DNA from: Pseudomonas oryzihabitans
GTDB taxonomy: Bacteria; Pseudomonadota; Gammaproteobacteria; Pseudomonadales; Pseudomonadaceae
DNA length: 64,000 bases
Direction: 5' to 3'
Assembly (NCBI RefSeq): GCF_007665395.1
Contig: NZ_VDND01000010.1
Span: forward strand, 124,001-188,000
Shown: one piece after another, positions 1 to 10,015 of the stretch
Position numbering within the stretch: the first letter of the stretch is position 1
How the letters are laid out: the number at the start of each line of letters is the position of its first letter
Program-made: the position numbers and the translations under genes
Notes under the pieces: model-generated
Seen by the model: the letters and a program-made list of their open reading frames with translations, nothing else
What the model was told of the DNA's origin: nothing
The model's database searches: none

Positions 1-6
1 GGCAAG

Positions 7-36
7 AACAAAGGCCGCCCTCGGGCGGCCTTTGTT
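7..36. terminator. Bidirectional hairpin terminator
   Basis: A 14-base perfect inverted repeat (arms at 7-20 and 23-36, GGCCGCCC core) is flanked by A-rich sequence on the left and TTTGTTTT on the right. It can therefore terminate on either strand. It lies just past the stop of the minus-strand sulfatase gene and probably ends that transcript and whatever gene enters from the left. Confidence 0.8.
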
Positions 37-62
37 TTGAAGCAAGAATCCCAGGGCGGCCG

Positions 63-2153
63 TTACTGACGCTGGGCCGCGGCGGCCTTGCTGTCGGTCA
101 TGCCGGTGGTGTTACCCAGCAGGCTGGCGGTAGCGGTCTGGATGAAGGCCTCCAGGCGCTTCTGCAGCTCAGGCACGCTGGCATCGCCCTTGATCACCTC
201 GCCGCCGGCCTCGGTACCCAGGTGGTAGCGATAGAGCACGGCATCGCGGTCACGTGGCTTGACCAGGATGCGATCACCGGTCACCAGGGCGACGGTCTGG
301 TCGCTGCCCGAGGGCTTGATCACGGCGACGCCCTGGTCGCCCTGGGGCAGGCCGAGCAGGTCGCGACCCCAGCATTGGTGCTGGGTCGGCTGGCCGAAGC
401 GGGCCAGCACGGTGGGCACCACGTCGATCTGGCTGCCCACGGTGTCGCGGCGGGCGCCGAAGGTTTCCTGCACGCCCGGACCGATCAGCAGCAGCGGTAC
501 GTTGAAGCGTGACAGGTCCATCTCGGTGATCTGCTCGTTGTTGCCGAAGCCATGGTCGCCGAGGATGACGAACAGGGTGTCCTTGTACCAGGGCTCGTTC
601 TTCACCTTGGCGAAGAATTGCCCCAGCGACCAGTCGGCGTAGCGCATGGCGGTGAGGTGCTCGTCGAGCGAGCCGTGACCGGTGACCGGGGTGACCGGCA
701 GGTCCTTGGGCAGGGCATAGGGCGTGTGGTTGGACAGGGTCTGCAGCAGCGCATAGAAGGGCTTGCCGTCCGGTGCCTTGGCCAGCTTGTCCAGCTCCAG
801 CACCGAGCGATCAAACATGTCCTGGTCGGAGACGCCCCAGGTCGGGTCCATGAACACCGGATTCACGAAGTCCTCACGTCCGACGAAGCTGGTCATGCCC
901 TGGTTGCTGAAGAAGCCGGACTGGTTGTCCCACTGGAAGTTGCCGTTGTAGACGTAGACGTCGTCGAAGCCGCGGGTGCTGAGCAGCTGCGGCAGCCCGG
1001 AGAACTGGTGGGCACCCTCGGGCGTGCGCATCAGGTATTCGAAGGCCGGCAGGTTGGGGAAGCAGGCCATGGTGGCGAACATGCCCTGGTGGGTATGGGT
1101 GCCGTTGGAGAAGAAGCGGGTGAATAGGGTGCCCTGCTTGGCCAGCGCATCGAAGTTCGGCGTGATGCCATCCTGGTTGCCGAGGGCGCCGATGTAGCGC
1201 CCGGCCATGCTTTCCATGAGGATCACCACCACGTTGCGCACCTGGGGCAACTGGCCTTCGGTGGGCGGGGTGTAGACCCGGCGGATGGCGGCCTTGTCGG
1301 CATCGATCAGCTCATCGCGCGGGGTCAGCAGCGTCTGCCGGGTCACCGCCAGGGCATCGGCGGCCGGCATGGTCGCCTTCCAGCTGTTGTCGCGGTGGTC
1401 GGAGAAGCTGTTCTCGGCGGCATTGATCAGGGTCAGGGTGCCGTTCAGGCCGAGGTGGTTGGCGAACATCGAATCCGTGGTGTAGGCGTCGCCCCAGCGC
1501 AGCGGCGGACCGGATCTCAGGGTGCCTCGGGCGGCGATCACCGCCACCACCAGGCACAGCAGGAACACCGCGCCACGGCGATACCAGGCCGCCGGCCGCG
1601 CCGGAGCATGGCGGCGGGTGGCCCGCTCGATGCCGAAGAACACCAGGCCCAGCAGCAGGGTCGCCACGGCCCAGGCCAGCAGCAGGCGCACCACCGGGAA
1701 GCCGTTCCAGATCATGCTGGTGACGGTGTGCAGGTCTTCCTGCAGGTACTGGAACACCAGGCTGTTCAGTCGCTGGTGGAATTCCCGATAGAAGTTCAGC
1801 TCGGCCACGCCCAGCAGCAGGCAGATGCTCGCCGCCAGGGTGAACCAGCCGGCCTGCAACCGCCGCGCGGCCATGGCCCGGACGCTGACCAGGCAGAGCA
1901 GCGAGGGCACGCAGATATAGACCACCAGGCGCAGGTCGAAGCGCGCGCCGTTGAAGAAGGCCTCGGCGAAGGTGGCGAACGGCGAGGTGCCGATCAGATC
2001 GGTGTTGTAGCCCAGCAGCGCCAGGCGCAGCAGGCTGAACATGACCATCAGCGCCAGGCCGCAGCCCAGGACGAAACTCAGGTGGCTGCCCAGCGTCGGC
2101 AGGGGCCGGACGCCAGCGGCGCGGGGGGATTGAGGGACTTCCGTTTGCGACAT
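63..2153 (-). CDS. LTA synthase-like membrane sulfatase / phosphoglycerol transferase family protein
   Basis: This 696-residue inner-membrane enzyme has about five hydrophobic segments in the first 210 residues, followed by a periplasmic sulfatase/alkaline-phosphatase-fold domain from about residue 300. Metal-site motifs are visible: VVILMES (Glu near 314), a Thr/His-rich GTHTHQG segment near 351-357 where LtaS has its catalytic Thr, and LGDHG further on. The family transfers phosphoglycerol or phosphoethanolamine groups from phospholipids to a glycan or lipid. Gram-negative members are not true LTA synthases, so the acceptor is unknown (OpgB-like glucan or an envelope glycolipid are options). 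It is a single gene, divergent from the moxR operon, and starts at ATG 2153. Confidence 0.85.
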   Translation of the reverse strand: MSQTEVPQSPRAAGVRPLPTLGSHLSFVLGCGLALMVMFSLLRLALLGYNTDLIGTSPFATFAEAFFNGARFDLRLVVYICVPSLLCLVSVRAMAARRLQAGWFTLAASICLLLGVAELNFYREFHQRLNSLVFQYLQEDLHTVTSMIWNGFPVVRLLLAWAVATLLLGLVFFGIERATRRHAPARPAAWYRRGAVFLLCLVVAVIAARGTLRSGPPLRWGDAYTTDSMFANHLGLNGTLTLINAAENSFSDHRDNSWKATMPAADALAVTRQTLLTPRDELIDADKAAIRRVYTPPTEGQLPQVRNVVVILMESMAGRYIGALGNQDGITPNFDALAKQGTLFTRFFSNGTHTHQGMFATMACFPNLPAFEYLMRTPEGAHQFSGLPQLLSTRGFDDVYVYNGNFQWDNQSGFFSNQGMTSFVGREDFVNPVFMDPTWGVSDQDMFDRSVLELDKLAKAPDGKPFYALLQTLSNHTPYALPKDLPVTPVTGHGSLDEHLTAMRYADWSLGQFFAKVKNEPWYKDTLFVILGDHGFGNNEQITEMDLSRFNVPLLLIGPGVQETFGARRDTVGSQIDVVPTVLARFGQPTQHQCWGRDLLGLPQGDQGVAVIKPSGSDQTVALVTGDRILVKPRDRDAVLYRYHLGTEAGGEVIKGDASVPELQKRLEAFIQTATASLLGNTTGMTDSKAAAAQRQ

Positions 2154-2468
2154 GAAAACACCTTGTCAAAGGGAGCGAGGATTCGCGGCGGTGGCGAGCC
2201 GCTCGGGATCGGCGAGCCAGAGGCCCCGAGCGCGTCGGCAGGCGAAGGAGTTTAACCGTCCGACGGCAGGGCGCCAGCCTGGGAAGCCGGCGAATGGGCG
2301 AAGCGAGACCTCCGCCGCGCCGGCGATCGCCCAGCCTGCGCCAGGGATCGTCAAAAATTCGTCAAGGGCTGCGCTGCCGGCGACCTCGGCGTAGGCATGG
2401 GCGGCAGCCGCCGCTTGCAGTAAAATTGCCGCCCCTCCACCGCTCCCGCGCCGTATTCAGGATGCCCC
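2154..2468. other. Divergent intergenic region, 315 bp
   Basis: This gap separates the minus-strand sulfatase gene from the plus-strand moxR operon, so both promoters should be here. I see a TAAAAT that could be a -10 box at 2421-2426 on the plus strand, but no convincing -35 partner. I see no open frame with a plausible start, no repeat and no RNA gene. Confidence 0.5.
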
Positions 2469-3428
<960 letters not shown>

Positions 3429-3429
3429 G

Positions 3430-4368
3430 ATGGCCGAGCGCGACGGCGTGACCCTGGGCCTGGCCGAGCTCATCGAGATGCGCCACCGGGTGGTCGAGGT
3501 GCAGCTGTTTTCCGCCGCCGGCCGGCGCAGCCCGCTGATCGGCCTGCACCACTCGCGCCTGCGCGGTCGCGGCGTGGACTTCGACCAGGTCCGCGCCTAC
3601 CAGCCCGGCGACGACGTGCGGGCCATCGACTGGCGCGTCACCGCGCGCACCCGCGAGCCCCATACCAAGCTGTTCCACGAAGAACGCGAACGCCCGGTCT
3701 ATCTGCTGCTGGAACAGAGCCCGCGCACCTTCTTCGGCACCCGCCAGCAATTCAAGTCGGTCCTCGCCGGCCGCCTCGCCGCCCTGATCGGCTGGGCGGT
3801 GCTGGAGCACAACGACCGCATCGGCGGCATGATCTTCGGCGGCGAGCGCCTGCACGAGGTACGGCCGAGACGCAGCAAGCAGAATCTGCTGCGCTTCTTC
3901 GATCATCTGATCAACGCCAACCGGGTGCTGCAGGATCCGGCGTTGGCGCAGGTGCCGCGCATCAGTTTCAACCAGGTCCTGCGGCGGGCCCGCGAGGTGC
4001 TGCGACCCGGCAGCCTGGCGCTGGTGATCTGCGACGAGCGCAGCCTGGACGTGGCCACCGAGCAGCATCTCACCCTGCTCTCCCGGCACAGCGACCTGGT
4101 GCTGCTGCCGCTCTCCGATCCCCTCGACCATGAATTGCCGCAAGCCGGCCTGCTGCGCTTCACCAGCGGCCAGGCCGAGGTCGAGCTGGACACCGATCGC
4201 GCCGACGTGCGCCAGGGGTACGCCGAACAGGCCGCCCAACGCCGCGAACGCTGGACGCAGCTCAGCCTGCGCCTGGGCATCCCGCTGCTGCCGCTGTCCA
4301 CGGCGGACGACCTGGTCGAGCAGCTGCGCCATCTGCTGCGCCAGCACCGCCCGGGGTACGCTTCGTGA
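3430..4368 (+). CDS. DUF58 domain-containing protein
   Basis: This 312-residue protein begins at ATG 3430, one base after the moxR stop, although the frame stays open further upstream. It carries the hallmark DUF58 segment (GVDFDQVRAYQPGDDVRAIDW) around residues 45-65, followed by a degenerate VWA-like fold with LVICDERSLD. DUF58 proteins always travel with MoxR ATPases and VWA proteins and are thought to be their partners at the inner face of the membrane. No membrane segment or signal peptide is evident. The molecular activity of the family is not established. Confidence 0.92.
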   Translation: MAERDGVTLGLAELIEMRHRVVEVQLFSAAGRRSPLIGLHHSRLRGRGVDFDQVRAYQPGDDVRAIDWRVTARTREPHTKLFHEERERPVYLLLEQSPRTFFGTRQQFKSVLAGRLAALIGWAVLEHNDRIGGMIFGGERLHEVRPRRSKQNLLRFFDHLINANRVLQDPALAQVPRISFNQVLRRAREVLRPGSLALVICDERSLDVATEQHLTLLSRHSDLVLLPLSDPLDHELPQAGLLRFTSGQAEVELDTDRADVRQGYAEQAAQRRERWTQLSLRLGIPLLPLSTADDLVEQLRHLLRQHRPGYAS

Positions 4369-4859
4369 GTCCCGGCGCACCCAACCTCGACCCGCTTCGC
4401 CTGCCGCCGGAGGCGCCCTTCTGGCCGCCGGCCCCGGGCTGGTGGCTGCTGGTGCTGGTCGTGGTGGCGCTGGCCTTCTTCCTGCGGCATCGCCACGGCC
4501 GGCGGCCGCTGGTGAGCGCGACCGTCGCCGAGCCGAGCCCGGAAGAGGACCTGCGCACCACCGCCCTGGCCGAGCTGGAGCGCCTGCCGCGTCCCTATGG
4601 CGCCCCGGCCGGGCCCTGGCTGCAGGCCCTGAATGCCCTGCTCAAGCGGCTCTGCCGCGCCAGCTATCCGGACCAGATCAGCCAGACCCTCAGCGGGCGC
4701 GACTGGCTGGCCTTTCTCGATTCACGCTGTCCGGCGGCCGGCCTGACGCGCTACATGATCCTGGTGGATGGTGGCTATCGCCCGGATCTCCGGCTCGAAG
4801 ACCGCATCATCGATGGCCTGCAGGACGCCGTCGCCACCTGGATCCGCAAGCATGTTTGA
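4365..4859 (+). CDS. DUF4381 domain-containing membrane protein
   Basis: This 164-residue protein starts at GTG 4365, overlapping the TGA of the DUF58 gene by four bases (GTGA), and overlaps the next gene by eight. It has a single strong membrane helix near residues 23-40 followed by a soluble alpha-helical tail rich in Trp and Leu (LNALLKRLCRASYPDQ). This architecture is that of DUF4381, a constant member of the moxR-DUF58-VWA operon. The function is unknown, but translational coupling and membrane topology suggest it anchors or bridges the neighbouring VWA proteins. Confidence 0.88.
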   Translation: MSPGAPNLDPLRLPPEAPFWPPAPGWWLLVLVVVALAFFLRHRHGRRPLVSATVAEPSPEEDLRTTALAELERLPRPYGAPAGPWLQALNALLKRLCRASYPDQISQTLSGRDWLAFLDSRCPAAGLTRYMILVDGGYRPDLRLEDRIIDGLQDAVATWIRKHV

Positions 4860-5850
4860 ATTCGCCTGGCCCTGGCTCTGGCTGCTGGCGCCGCTGCCCT
4901 GGCTGCTGCGCGCGCTGTTGCCGGCGGCGGACAGCGGCCAGGCGGCGCTGCGCGTCGACTTCCTCGGCGAACTCGAACACCTCGGCGGTCGGGTCAGCCG
5001 CGCGGGTGGCCTCGCCGGCGCCCGCCGGCTGCTGCCCTATCTGCTGGGCTGGCTGCTGATCCTGGCGGCGGCGGCCCGTCCCCAGTGGGTGGGGCCGCCC
5101 CAGCCGCTGGACGTCAGCGGGCGCGACCTGCTGCTGGCGGTGGATATCTCCGGCTCGATGGACACCCCGGACATGCTGCTGGGCGACGAGAACGTCAGCC
5201 GCCTGACCCTGGTCAAGCAGTTGCTCGGCCGCTTCATCGACAGCCGCCAGGGTGACCGTGTCGGGTTGATCCTGTTCGGCTCCCAGGCCTACCTCCAGGC
5301 ACCGCTGACCGCCGACCGCCGGACGGTGCATGCGCTGCTGGAGGAAGCCCAGATCGGCCTGGCCGGGCGCAACACCGCAGTGGGCGATGCCGTGGGCCTG
5401 GCGGTCAAGCACCTGCGCAAGCGCCCGGACAATAGCCGGACGCTGATCCTGGTCACCGATGGCGCCAGCAACGGCGGCGTGGTGACACCCGCGGTGGCCG
5501 CGACGCTGGCGGCCAGCGAGCGGGTCCGCGTCTATACCCTGGGCATCGGCGCCGAACCGGACGCCCTGGGCGCCGGCGCGACGCCCAGCGACCTCGACGA
5601 ACCCATGCTGCGGCATCTCGCCGACGTCACCAACGGCGCCTACTTCCGGGTGAGATCCAGCACCGAGCTGGCGGCGGTGTCCCGCCAGCTGGACCGCCTC
5701 GAACCCATCCGCCAGCAGCCCGACCAGGCGCGCCCCACCCGGGAGCTCTATGCCTGGCCGCTGGCCCTGGCGCTGCTGCTCGGCCTGGCGCTGGCGCTCG
5801 GTCGTCTGCCCTGGCCGGGGCACTGGCGACGAGGAGGCAAGGCGCCATGA
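4852..5850 (+). CDS. VWA domain-containing membrane protein (BatA-type)
   Basis: This 332-residue protein has two N-terminal membrane helices (about 5-22 and 60-75), a von Willebrand A domain from about residue 92 and a C-terminal helix near 300-320. The metal-ion adhesion site is intact: DISGS at 98-102, then PLTADR and LVTDGAS for the remaining ligands. This is the Bat operon arrangement in which BatA displays a VWA domain at the membrane to bind metal-dependent protein partners. Start ATG 4852 overlaps the DUF4381 gene by eight bases, and its stop overlaps the next start (ATGA). Compare the following gene, whose VWA site is not intact. Confidence 0.93.
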   Translation: MFEFAWPWLWLLAPLPWLLRALLPAADSGQAALRVDFLGELEHLGGRVSRAGGLAGARRLLPYLLGWLLILAAAARPQWVGPPQPLDVSGRDLLLAVDISGSMDTPDMLLGDENVSRLTLVKQLLGRFIDSRQGDRVGLILFGSQAYLQAPLTADRRTVHALLEEAQIGLAGRNTAVGDAVGLAVKHLRKRPDNSRTLILVTDGASNGGVVTPAVAATLAASERVRVYTLGIGAEPDALGAGATPSDLDEPMLRHLADVTNGAYFRVRSSTELAAVSRQLDRLEPIRQQPDQARPTRELYAWPLALALLLGLALALGRLPWPGHWRRGGKAP

Positions 5851-7526
5851 GCGACTGGCTGCCGCTGTTCCTGCGTCCGGCCTGGCTGCTGGCGATCCTG
5901 CCGGTCGCCCTGGTGCTCTGGTCATTGCGTCAGCGCCGTCATCGCCATGGCCGCTGGCAGGCGCTCCTGCCCCCCGCCCTGCACCCCTGGTTGCTCAGCG
6001 ACAGCGAACGCCAGCGCTCGCCCCTCGGCCTGGTGCTGCTGGGCAGCGCCGGGCTGCTGGCCTGCCTGGCCCTGGCCGGGCCCAGCTGGCAGCAGGGCGA
6101 ACAGCAGAACTTCCGCCGCAACGATCCGCTGGTGGTGGTGCTGGCCCTGACCCCGGAATTGCTCGCCACCGACGTCGTCCCCAACCGCCTGCTGGCCGTG
6201 CAGCGCAAGCTGCAGGACCTGCTCAGGGCGCGCCAGGACGGCGAGACCGCCATCGTCGTCTATGCCGGCAGCGCCCACACCCTGGTCCCGCTGACGGACG
6301 ACCGGGCGACCATGGACAACCTGCTCGCGGCCCTGCGTCCGTCGATCATGCCGGTACCCGGCCAGCGCGCCGACCTGGGCATCGCCCAGGCGCTGGAATT
6401 GCTCGGCCCGGCGCCCAGCCCCAGCGCCCGCCTGCTGCTGATCGCCAGCGACCTGGACGACCGCGAACGCCTGGGTATCGAGCAGCAGCTGCAGGGCCGG
6501 CTGCGCCAGCTGGCGATCCTCGGGCCGGGTACGCCCCAGGGGGCTCCCGTGGCCGCCGAAAGCGGCAACTATCTCAGTGATGCCGCCGGCGGCATCCGCA
6601 TCGCACGCCTGGACGAGGGCCGGCTGCGCGACGTTGCCCGGGCCCTGGGCGGGCGCTACGAGCGCCTGCAGCGCGACGATGGCGACCTGCGCCAGCTCGG
6701 TCTGCTGCAGCGACCCGACGATGTCCGCGCCAGCGATGGCCAGGGCCCCTCCGGCTGGCGCGACCAGGGCTACCTGCTGCTCCTGCCCCTGCTGGTGCTG
6801 GTGGCCTGCGGCGCCCGCCGCGGCTGGCTGCTGTGCCTGCCCTTCTGTCTGCTGCTGACGCCGCCGCCGGCGCAGGCCGGCAGCTGGGACGACCTCTGGC
6901 TGCGACGCGACCAACAGGGTCTGCAACTGCTCGCCGACGAGCAGCCCGCCGCCGCCGCCGATCTCTTCAGCGACGAGCGCTGGCGCGGCGTCGCGCTCTA
7001 CCGCGCCGGCGACTACGGCGGCGCCGCCACCGCCTTCGCCCGGGATCCTTCGGCGGACGGCCACTACAACCGCGGCAATGCCCTGGCCATGGCCGGTCGC
7101 CTGGAGGAGGCCCTGACTGCCTATCGGGCCGCCCTGGTCTTGCGTCCGGACCTCGCCGCCGCCCTGCGCAATCGCAACCGCCTCGAGCGCCTGCTCGCCC
7201 AACGCGCCGCGGCCCAGGCCGAGGCCGCTGCCCGCCAGCGCAAGGCCCAGGCCCAGGCCTCCAGCCAGACCAGCGCCCAGGCGGACGAACCGGCCAGCAC
7301 CAGCACCGCCACCCCGGAGACGACCGCCACGGCCAGTCCGCAGCGGCAGGCCCAGGCCGGTGCGGACTGGCTGGTCAGCCCCGCGTTCGCCGACGATCCG
7401 CTGGCCGAGGAACAACGCCAGGCCGCTGAACAGTGGCTGCGGGAGATCCCGGACAATCCGGCGGAGCTGCTGCGCCGCAAATTCTGGTACCAACAGCAAC
7501 AACGCGAGGAGAACGCGCTGCAATGA
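5847..7526 (+). CDS. VWA plus TPR fusion membrane protein (BatB/BatC-type)
   Basis: The 559-residue protein combines what are separate batB and batC genes in some bacteria. It has N-terminal helices (about 10-28 and 60-77), a VWA-like domain (about 94-290), further helices near 310-345, TPR-like repeats (YNRGNALAMAGRLEEALTAY region) and a Gln/Ala-rich low-complexity tail. The VWA metal site is degenerate: where the BatA-type neighbour has DISGS, this protein has ALTPE (100-104), so the Asp and both Ser ligands are gone. It may therefore be a structural rather than metal-dependent binding module. It overlaps both neighbours by four bases. Confidence 0.9.
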   Translation: MSDWLPLFLRPAWLLAILPVALVLWSLRQRRHRHGRWQALLPPALHPWLLSDSERQRSPLGLVLLGSAGLLACLALAGPSWQQGEQQNFRRNDPLVVVLALTPELLATDVVPNRLLAVQRKLQDLLRARQDGETAIVVYAGSAHTLVPLTDDRATMDNLLAALRPSIMPVPGQRADLGIAQALELLGPAPSPSARLLLIASDLDDRERLGIEQQLQGRLRQLAILGPGTPQGAPVAAESGNYLSDAAGGIRIARLDEGRLRDVARALGGRYERLQRDDGDLRQLGLLQRPDDVRASDGQGPSGWRDQGYLLLLPLLVLVACGARRGWLLCLPFCLLLTPPPAQAGSWDDLWLRRDQQGLQLLADEQPAAAADLFSDERWRGVALYRAGDYGGAATAFARDPSADGHYNRGNALAMAGRLEEALTAYRAALVLRPDLAAALRNRNRLERLLAQRAAAQAEAAARQRKAQAQASSQTSAQADEPASTSTATPETTATASPQRQAQAGADWLVSPAFADDPLAEEQRQAAEQWLREIPDNPAELLRRKFWYQQQQREENALQ

Positions 7527-9103
7527 AGGCCCACCCGTTGCTCCTGCCCCTCGCGCTGCTGGTGCCGCTCGCCCAGGCGGCCGACCTCAGTGCCCGGCTG
7601 GAGCGTAGCCAGGTCAGCGAGAACGAGACCCTCGAACTCATTATCGAGACCACCGATCCCGCCCAGTTCGGCAAGCCCGACCTGCAGCCACTGGCGCAGG
7701 ACTTCAAGGTGCTCGGGGTGCGGCAGAACAGCCTGCCGCCCGGCGAACGGGTGACCACCCGCTGGAACGTCACTTTGCAGCCCAAGGCCACAGGCGCCCT
7801 GACCATTCCCGCCCTGACCCTCGACGGCGCCCGCAGCGAACCCTTGACCGTCACCGTGGCGGCGACCGCCGCCCGGCGCCAGACCCGCGAGCCGGTCTAC
7901 CTGGAAGCCTCGGTGGATCGCCCCCGGCTCTATGTGCAGGCGGAAACCCTCCTCACCATCCGCCTCTACCATGCCGTGGCGCTCTACGACGATCACGTGC
8001 TCACCCCGCCCGCCCCCAAGGAAGCGCGCGTGGACCTGCTGGGTACGCCGCAGGTGTATGAGCGCGATGTCGACGGCGTGCGCCACGGGGTGATCGAATG
8101 GCGCTACGCCATCCATCCACTGCAGAGCGGCACCCTGGTCCTGCCACCCCAGACCTTCAGCGCCACCCTGGCGGGCGGTATCGCCGACAGCTCGCGCGCC
8201 GGCCAGCCGATCCAGTTGCATACGCCGGCCCTGACCCTGGACGTCCAGCCACAGCCCGCCAGCTACCCCCCGCAGACGCCCTGGCTACCGGCACGCAGCC
8301 TGAGCCTGACGCAACAGTGGAATCCCGCCCCGGAAGACGCTCGCGAAGGCAGCGCCCTGACCCGGACCCTGCAACTGCGCGCCGAAGGCCTGGCGCCCGG
8401 CCAGTTGCCCCCGCTGGTGCTGCCCGACGTCGAGGGCGTGAAGCGCTATGCCGAGCAGCCGCGGCTGTCCATGCAGACCCAGGCGCGGGGGCTGGTGGGG
8501 CAACGCGAAGAACGCATCGCCCTGATTCCCGCCACCACCGGTGACAAGCGGCTGCCACCGGTGGAGGTGGTCTGGTGGAACACCGAGACCGACACCCTGG
8601 AGCGGGCGACCCTGCCGGCCCAGACCCTGGTCGTCGCCGAGGATCCGACACTGCAGCCCGTCGTGGCACCGGCGACGAAGTCGACCAGCAGCGACCGGGG
8701 CCTCTGGCGCTGGCAACTGGCGACCGCGATCCTGGCGCTGACCACCCTGCTCGGCTTCGGCCTCTGGTGGCGCGCCCGGCGCCAGCCGGCGGTGCTGCCG
8801 AGCGTGCCGGATGTCGACAGTCGTCTGCAGCGCGAAGAGCTGCGCCGCGCCTGCCAGAGCAACGACCCCCATGCCACCCGCCATGCCCTGGACGCCTGGG
8901 CCCGCCAGCAGCCGGAAACCCTGGCGGCCATGGGCGCCCGCTTCGAACCGCTGGCGGCCGCCCTCGACGACCTCAATGGCGCGCTCTACAGCGAGGCCGG
9001 CCAGCGCTGGCAGGGCGAGACCCTGTGGCAGGCGATCAACGCCCTGCCGCCGCTGACGCCGGCGGCGGTACATGACACCCTGCCGCCGCTCTACCCGCGC
9101 TGA
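7523..9103 (+). CDS. BatD family protein
   Basis: This 526-residue protein begins at ATG 7523 within an ATGA overlap and opens with a clear signal peptide (LLLPLALLVPLAQA, cleavage near residue 20). A long beta-rich periplasmic region follows, with a membrane helix near residues 405-425 and a short cytoplasmic alpha-helical tail. This is the BatD architecture, and it closes the moxR-Bat operon. Its stop lies inside the 3' end of the convergent yceH gene (13-base overlap). BatD is required with the other Bat proteins for stress tolerance in the species studied, but its biochemical function is unknown. Confidence 0.9.
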   Translation: MKAHPLLLPLALLVPLAQAADLSARLERSQVSENETLELIIETTDPAQFGKPDLQPLAQDFKVLGVRQNSLPPGERVTTRWNVTLQPKATGALTIPALTLDGARSEPLTVTVAATAARRQTREPVYLEASVDRPRLYVQAETLLTIRLYHAVALYDDHVLTPPAPKEARVDLLGTPQVYERDVDGVRHGVIEWRYAIHPLQSGTLVLPPQTFSATLAGGIADSSRAGQPIQLHTPALTLDVQPQPASYPPQTPWLPARSLSLTQQWNPAPEDAREGSALTRTLQLRAEGLAPGQLPPLVLPDVEGVKRYAEQPRLSMQTQARGLVGQREERIALIPATTGDKRLPPVEVVWWNTETDTLERATLPAQTLVVAEDPTLQPVVAPATKSTSSDRGLWRWQLATAILALTTLLGFGLWWRARRQPAVLPSVPDVDSRLQREELRRACQSNDPHATRHALDAWARQQPETLAAMGARFEPLAAALDDLNGALYSEAGQRWQGETLWQAINALPPLTPAAVHDTLPPLYPR

Positions 9104-9756
9104 GCGGCTTCTTCCAGGCGCGCCAGGCGCTCTTCGAGCGCCACGATCCGGGCTTCCAGCGCCTCGAGCCGGCCTTCGCGGCCGCCACCGGACCCGCCGC
9201 CGTCCGCCGCGCTGCCCAGCTGGGCGACCTGCGCCTCGCGCTCGGCGGCACTGCCGAACAGATGCAGATAGCGCTCCTCGCGCTGGCCCGGTTGCCGACC
9301 GAGGCCGATGGCCAGGCCGCGGGCGATCAGCCGCTCCAGGTGATGGCGAACCTGCTCGATGTCATCGAAGGCGTGCAGGCGAGCGCTGCGGCTGAGCAAT
9401 TCGCCCAGGGTCTGGGGACCCCGCAGGAACAGCAGCGCGCAAAGCACCCATTGCGGTGGCGGCAACTCCAGCGCCTTGTCCAGGCGCTGTTCCCAGCGAT
9501 CCGCCCGGCTGCCCATGACCAGGCGGGCCAGGCCGCGCTCCTCCAGCCGCCGCAGCCCCTGCCCCACCTCGCCCGGGGTGAGATTCAACACCGGTTCGCG
9601 ACTGGTCTTCTGGTTGCAGGCCAGCACCAGCGCATTGAGGGTCAGCGGATAGGTTTCCGGGGTGGTCAGCTGCTTTTCGATCAGGCTGCCGAGGACGCGG
9701 AGCTCGGCGACCTCCAGCGGCGCTTCGGCAAAGGCGGGGGTGGCTTCTGGACTCAT
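9091..9756 (-). CDS. yceH: YceH family protein (DUF480)
   Basis: This 221-residue cytoplasmic protein has two winged-helix modules, seen as RVLGSLIEKQLTTPETYPLT near the N-terminus and QTLGELLSRSARLHAF in the middle, followed by a C-terminal coiled coil (LEALEARIVALEERLARLEE). These are the DUF480/YceH features and the length matches the family. The function is unknown; a nucleic-acid-binding role is only inferred from the fold. It is a single gene, convergent and slightly overlapping with batD. Confidence 0.93.
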   Translation of the reverse strand: MSPEATPAFAEAPLEVAELRVLGSLIEKQLTTPETYPLTLNALVLACNQKTSREPVLNLTPGEVGQGLRRLEERGLARLVMGSRADRWEQRLDKALELPPPQWVLCALLFLRGPQTLGELLSRSARLHAFDDIEQVRHHLERLIARGLAIGLGRQPGQREERYLHLFGSAAEREAQVAQLGSAADGGGSGGGREGRLEALEARIVALEERLARLEEAAQRG

Positions 9757-10015
9757 GGCGGACTCCGCAAGGATGACGCGCCAGCCTAGCCTGACCTCAG
9801 GGCCCGTTCAACGTCTCGCGAGCGAGAGCCAAACAAGGCCTAGGCAGCCCCACGAAAATGGCCGAAGAAGCGGATCGGACTGGCGCACGACCGGGCTCGC
9901 AAACGAGTTCACGAGTGGTAAACGAGCATCGCGACGGGGCCGCCCAGGTGAGGCCGGCCTTCCAGGCCCTTTTCGACGCCGTTCGGCCGACGCGCCGCAG
10001 CCTTTGAGCAGGCTG
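9757..10015. repeat. Intergenic stretch with imperfect CTCG/CGAG inverted repeats
   Basis: This gap of about 260 bases contains several short palindromic pieces. Examples are TCTCGCGAGCGAGA near 9814-9827 and CTCGCAAACGAG near 9896-9907, with further CGAG copies just after it. There is no open frame or hairpin terminator that I can defend. The composition resembles dispersed extragenic repeats of pseudomonads, but that needs a genome self-search. Confidence 0.3.

Noticed and set aside
5922..7523. Minus-strand open frame of 533 codons opposite the BatB/BatC gene
   Set aside because: Shadow frame with Gln/Gly/Ala-biased composition and no recognisable motif, while the plus strand has clear VWA and TPR domains.
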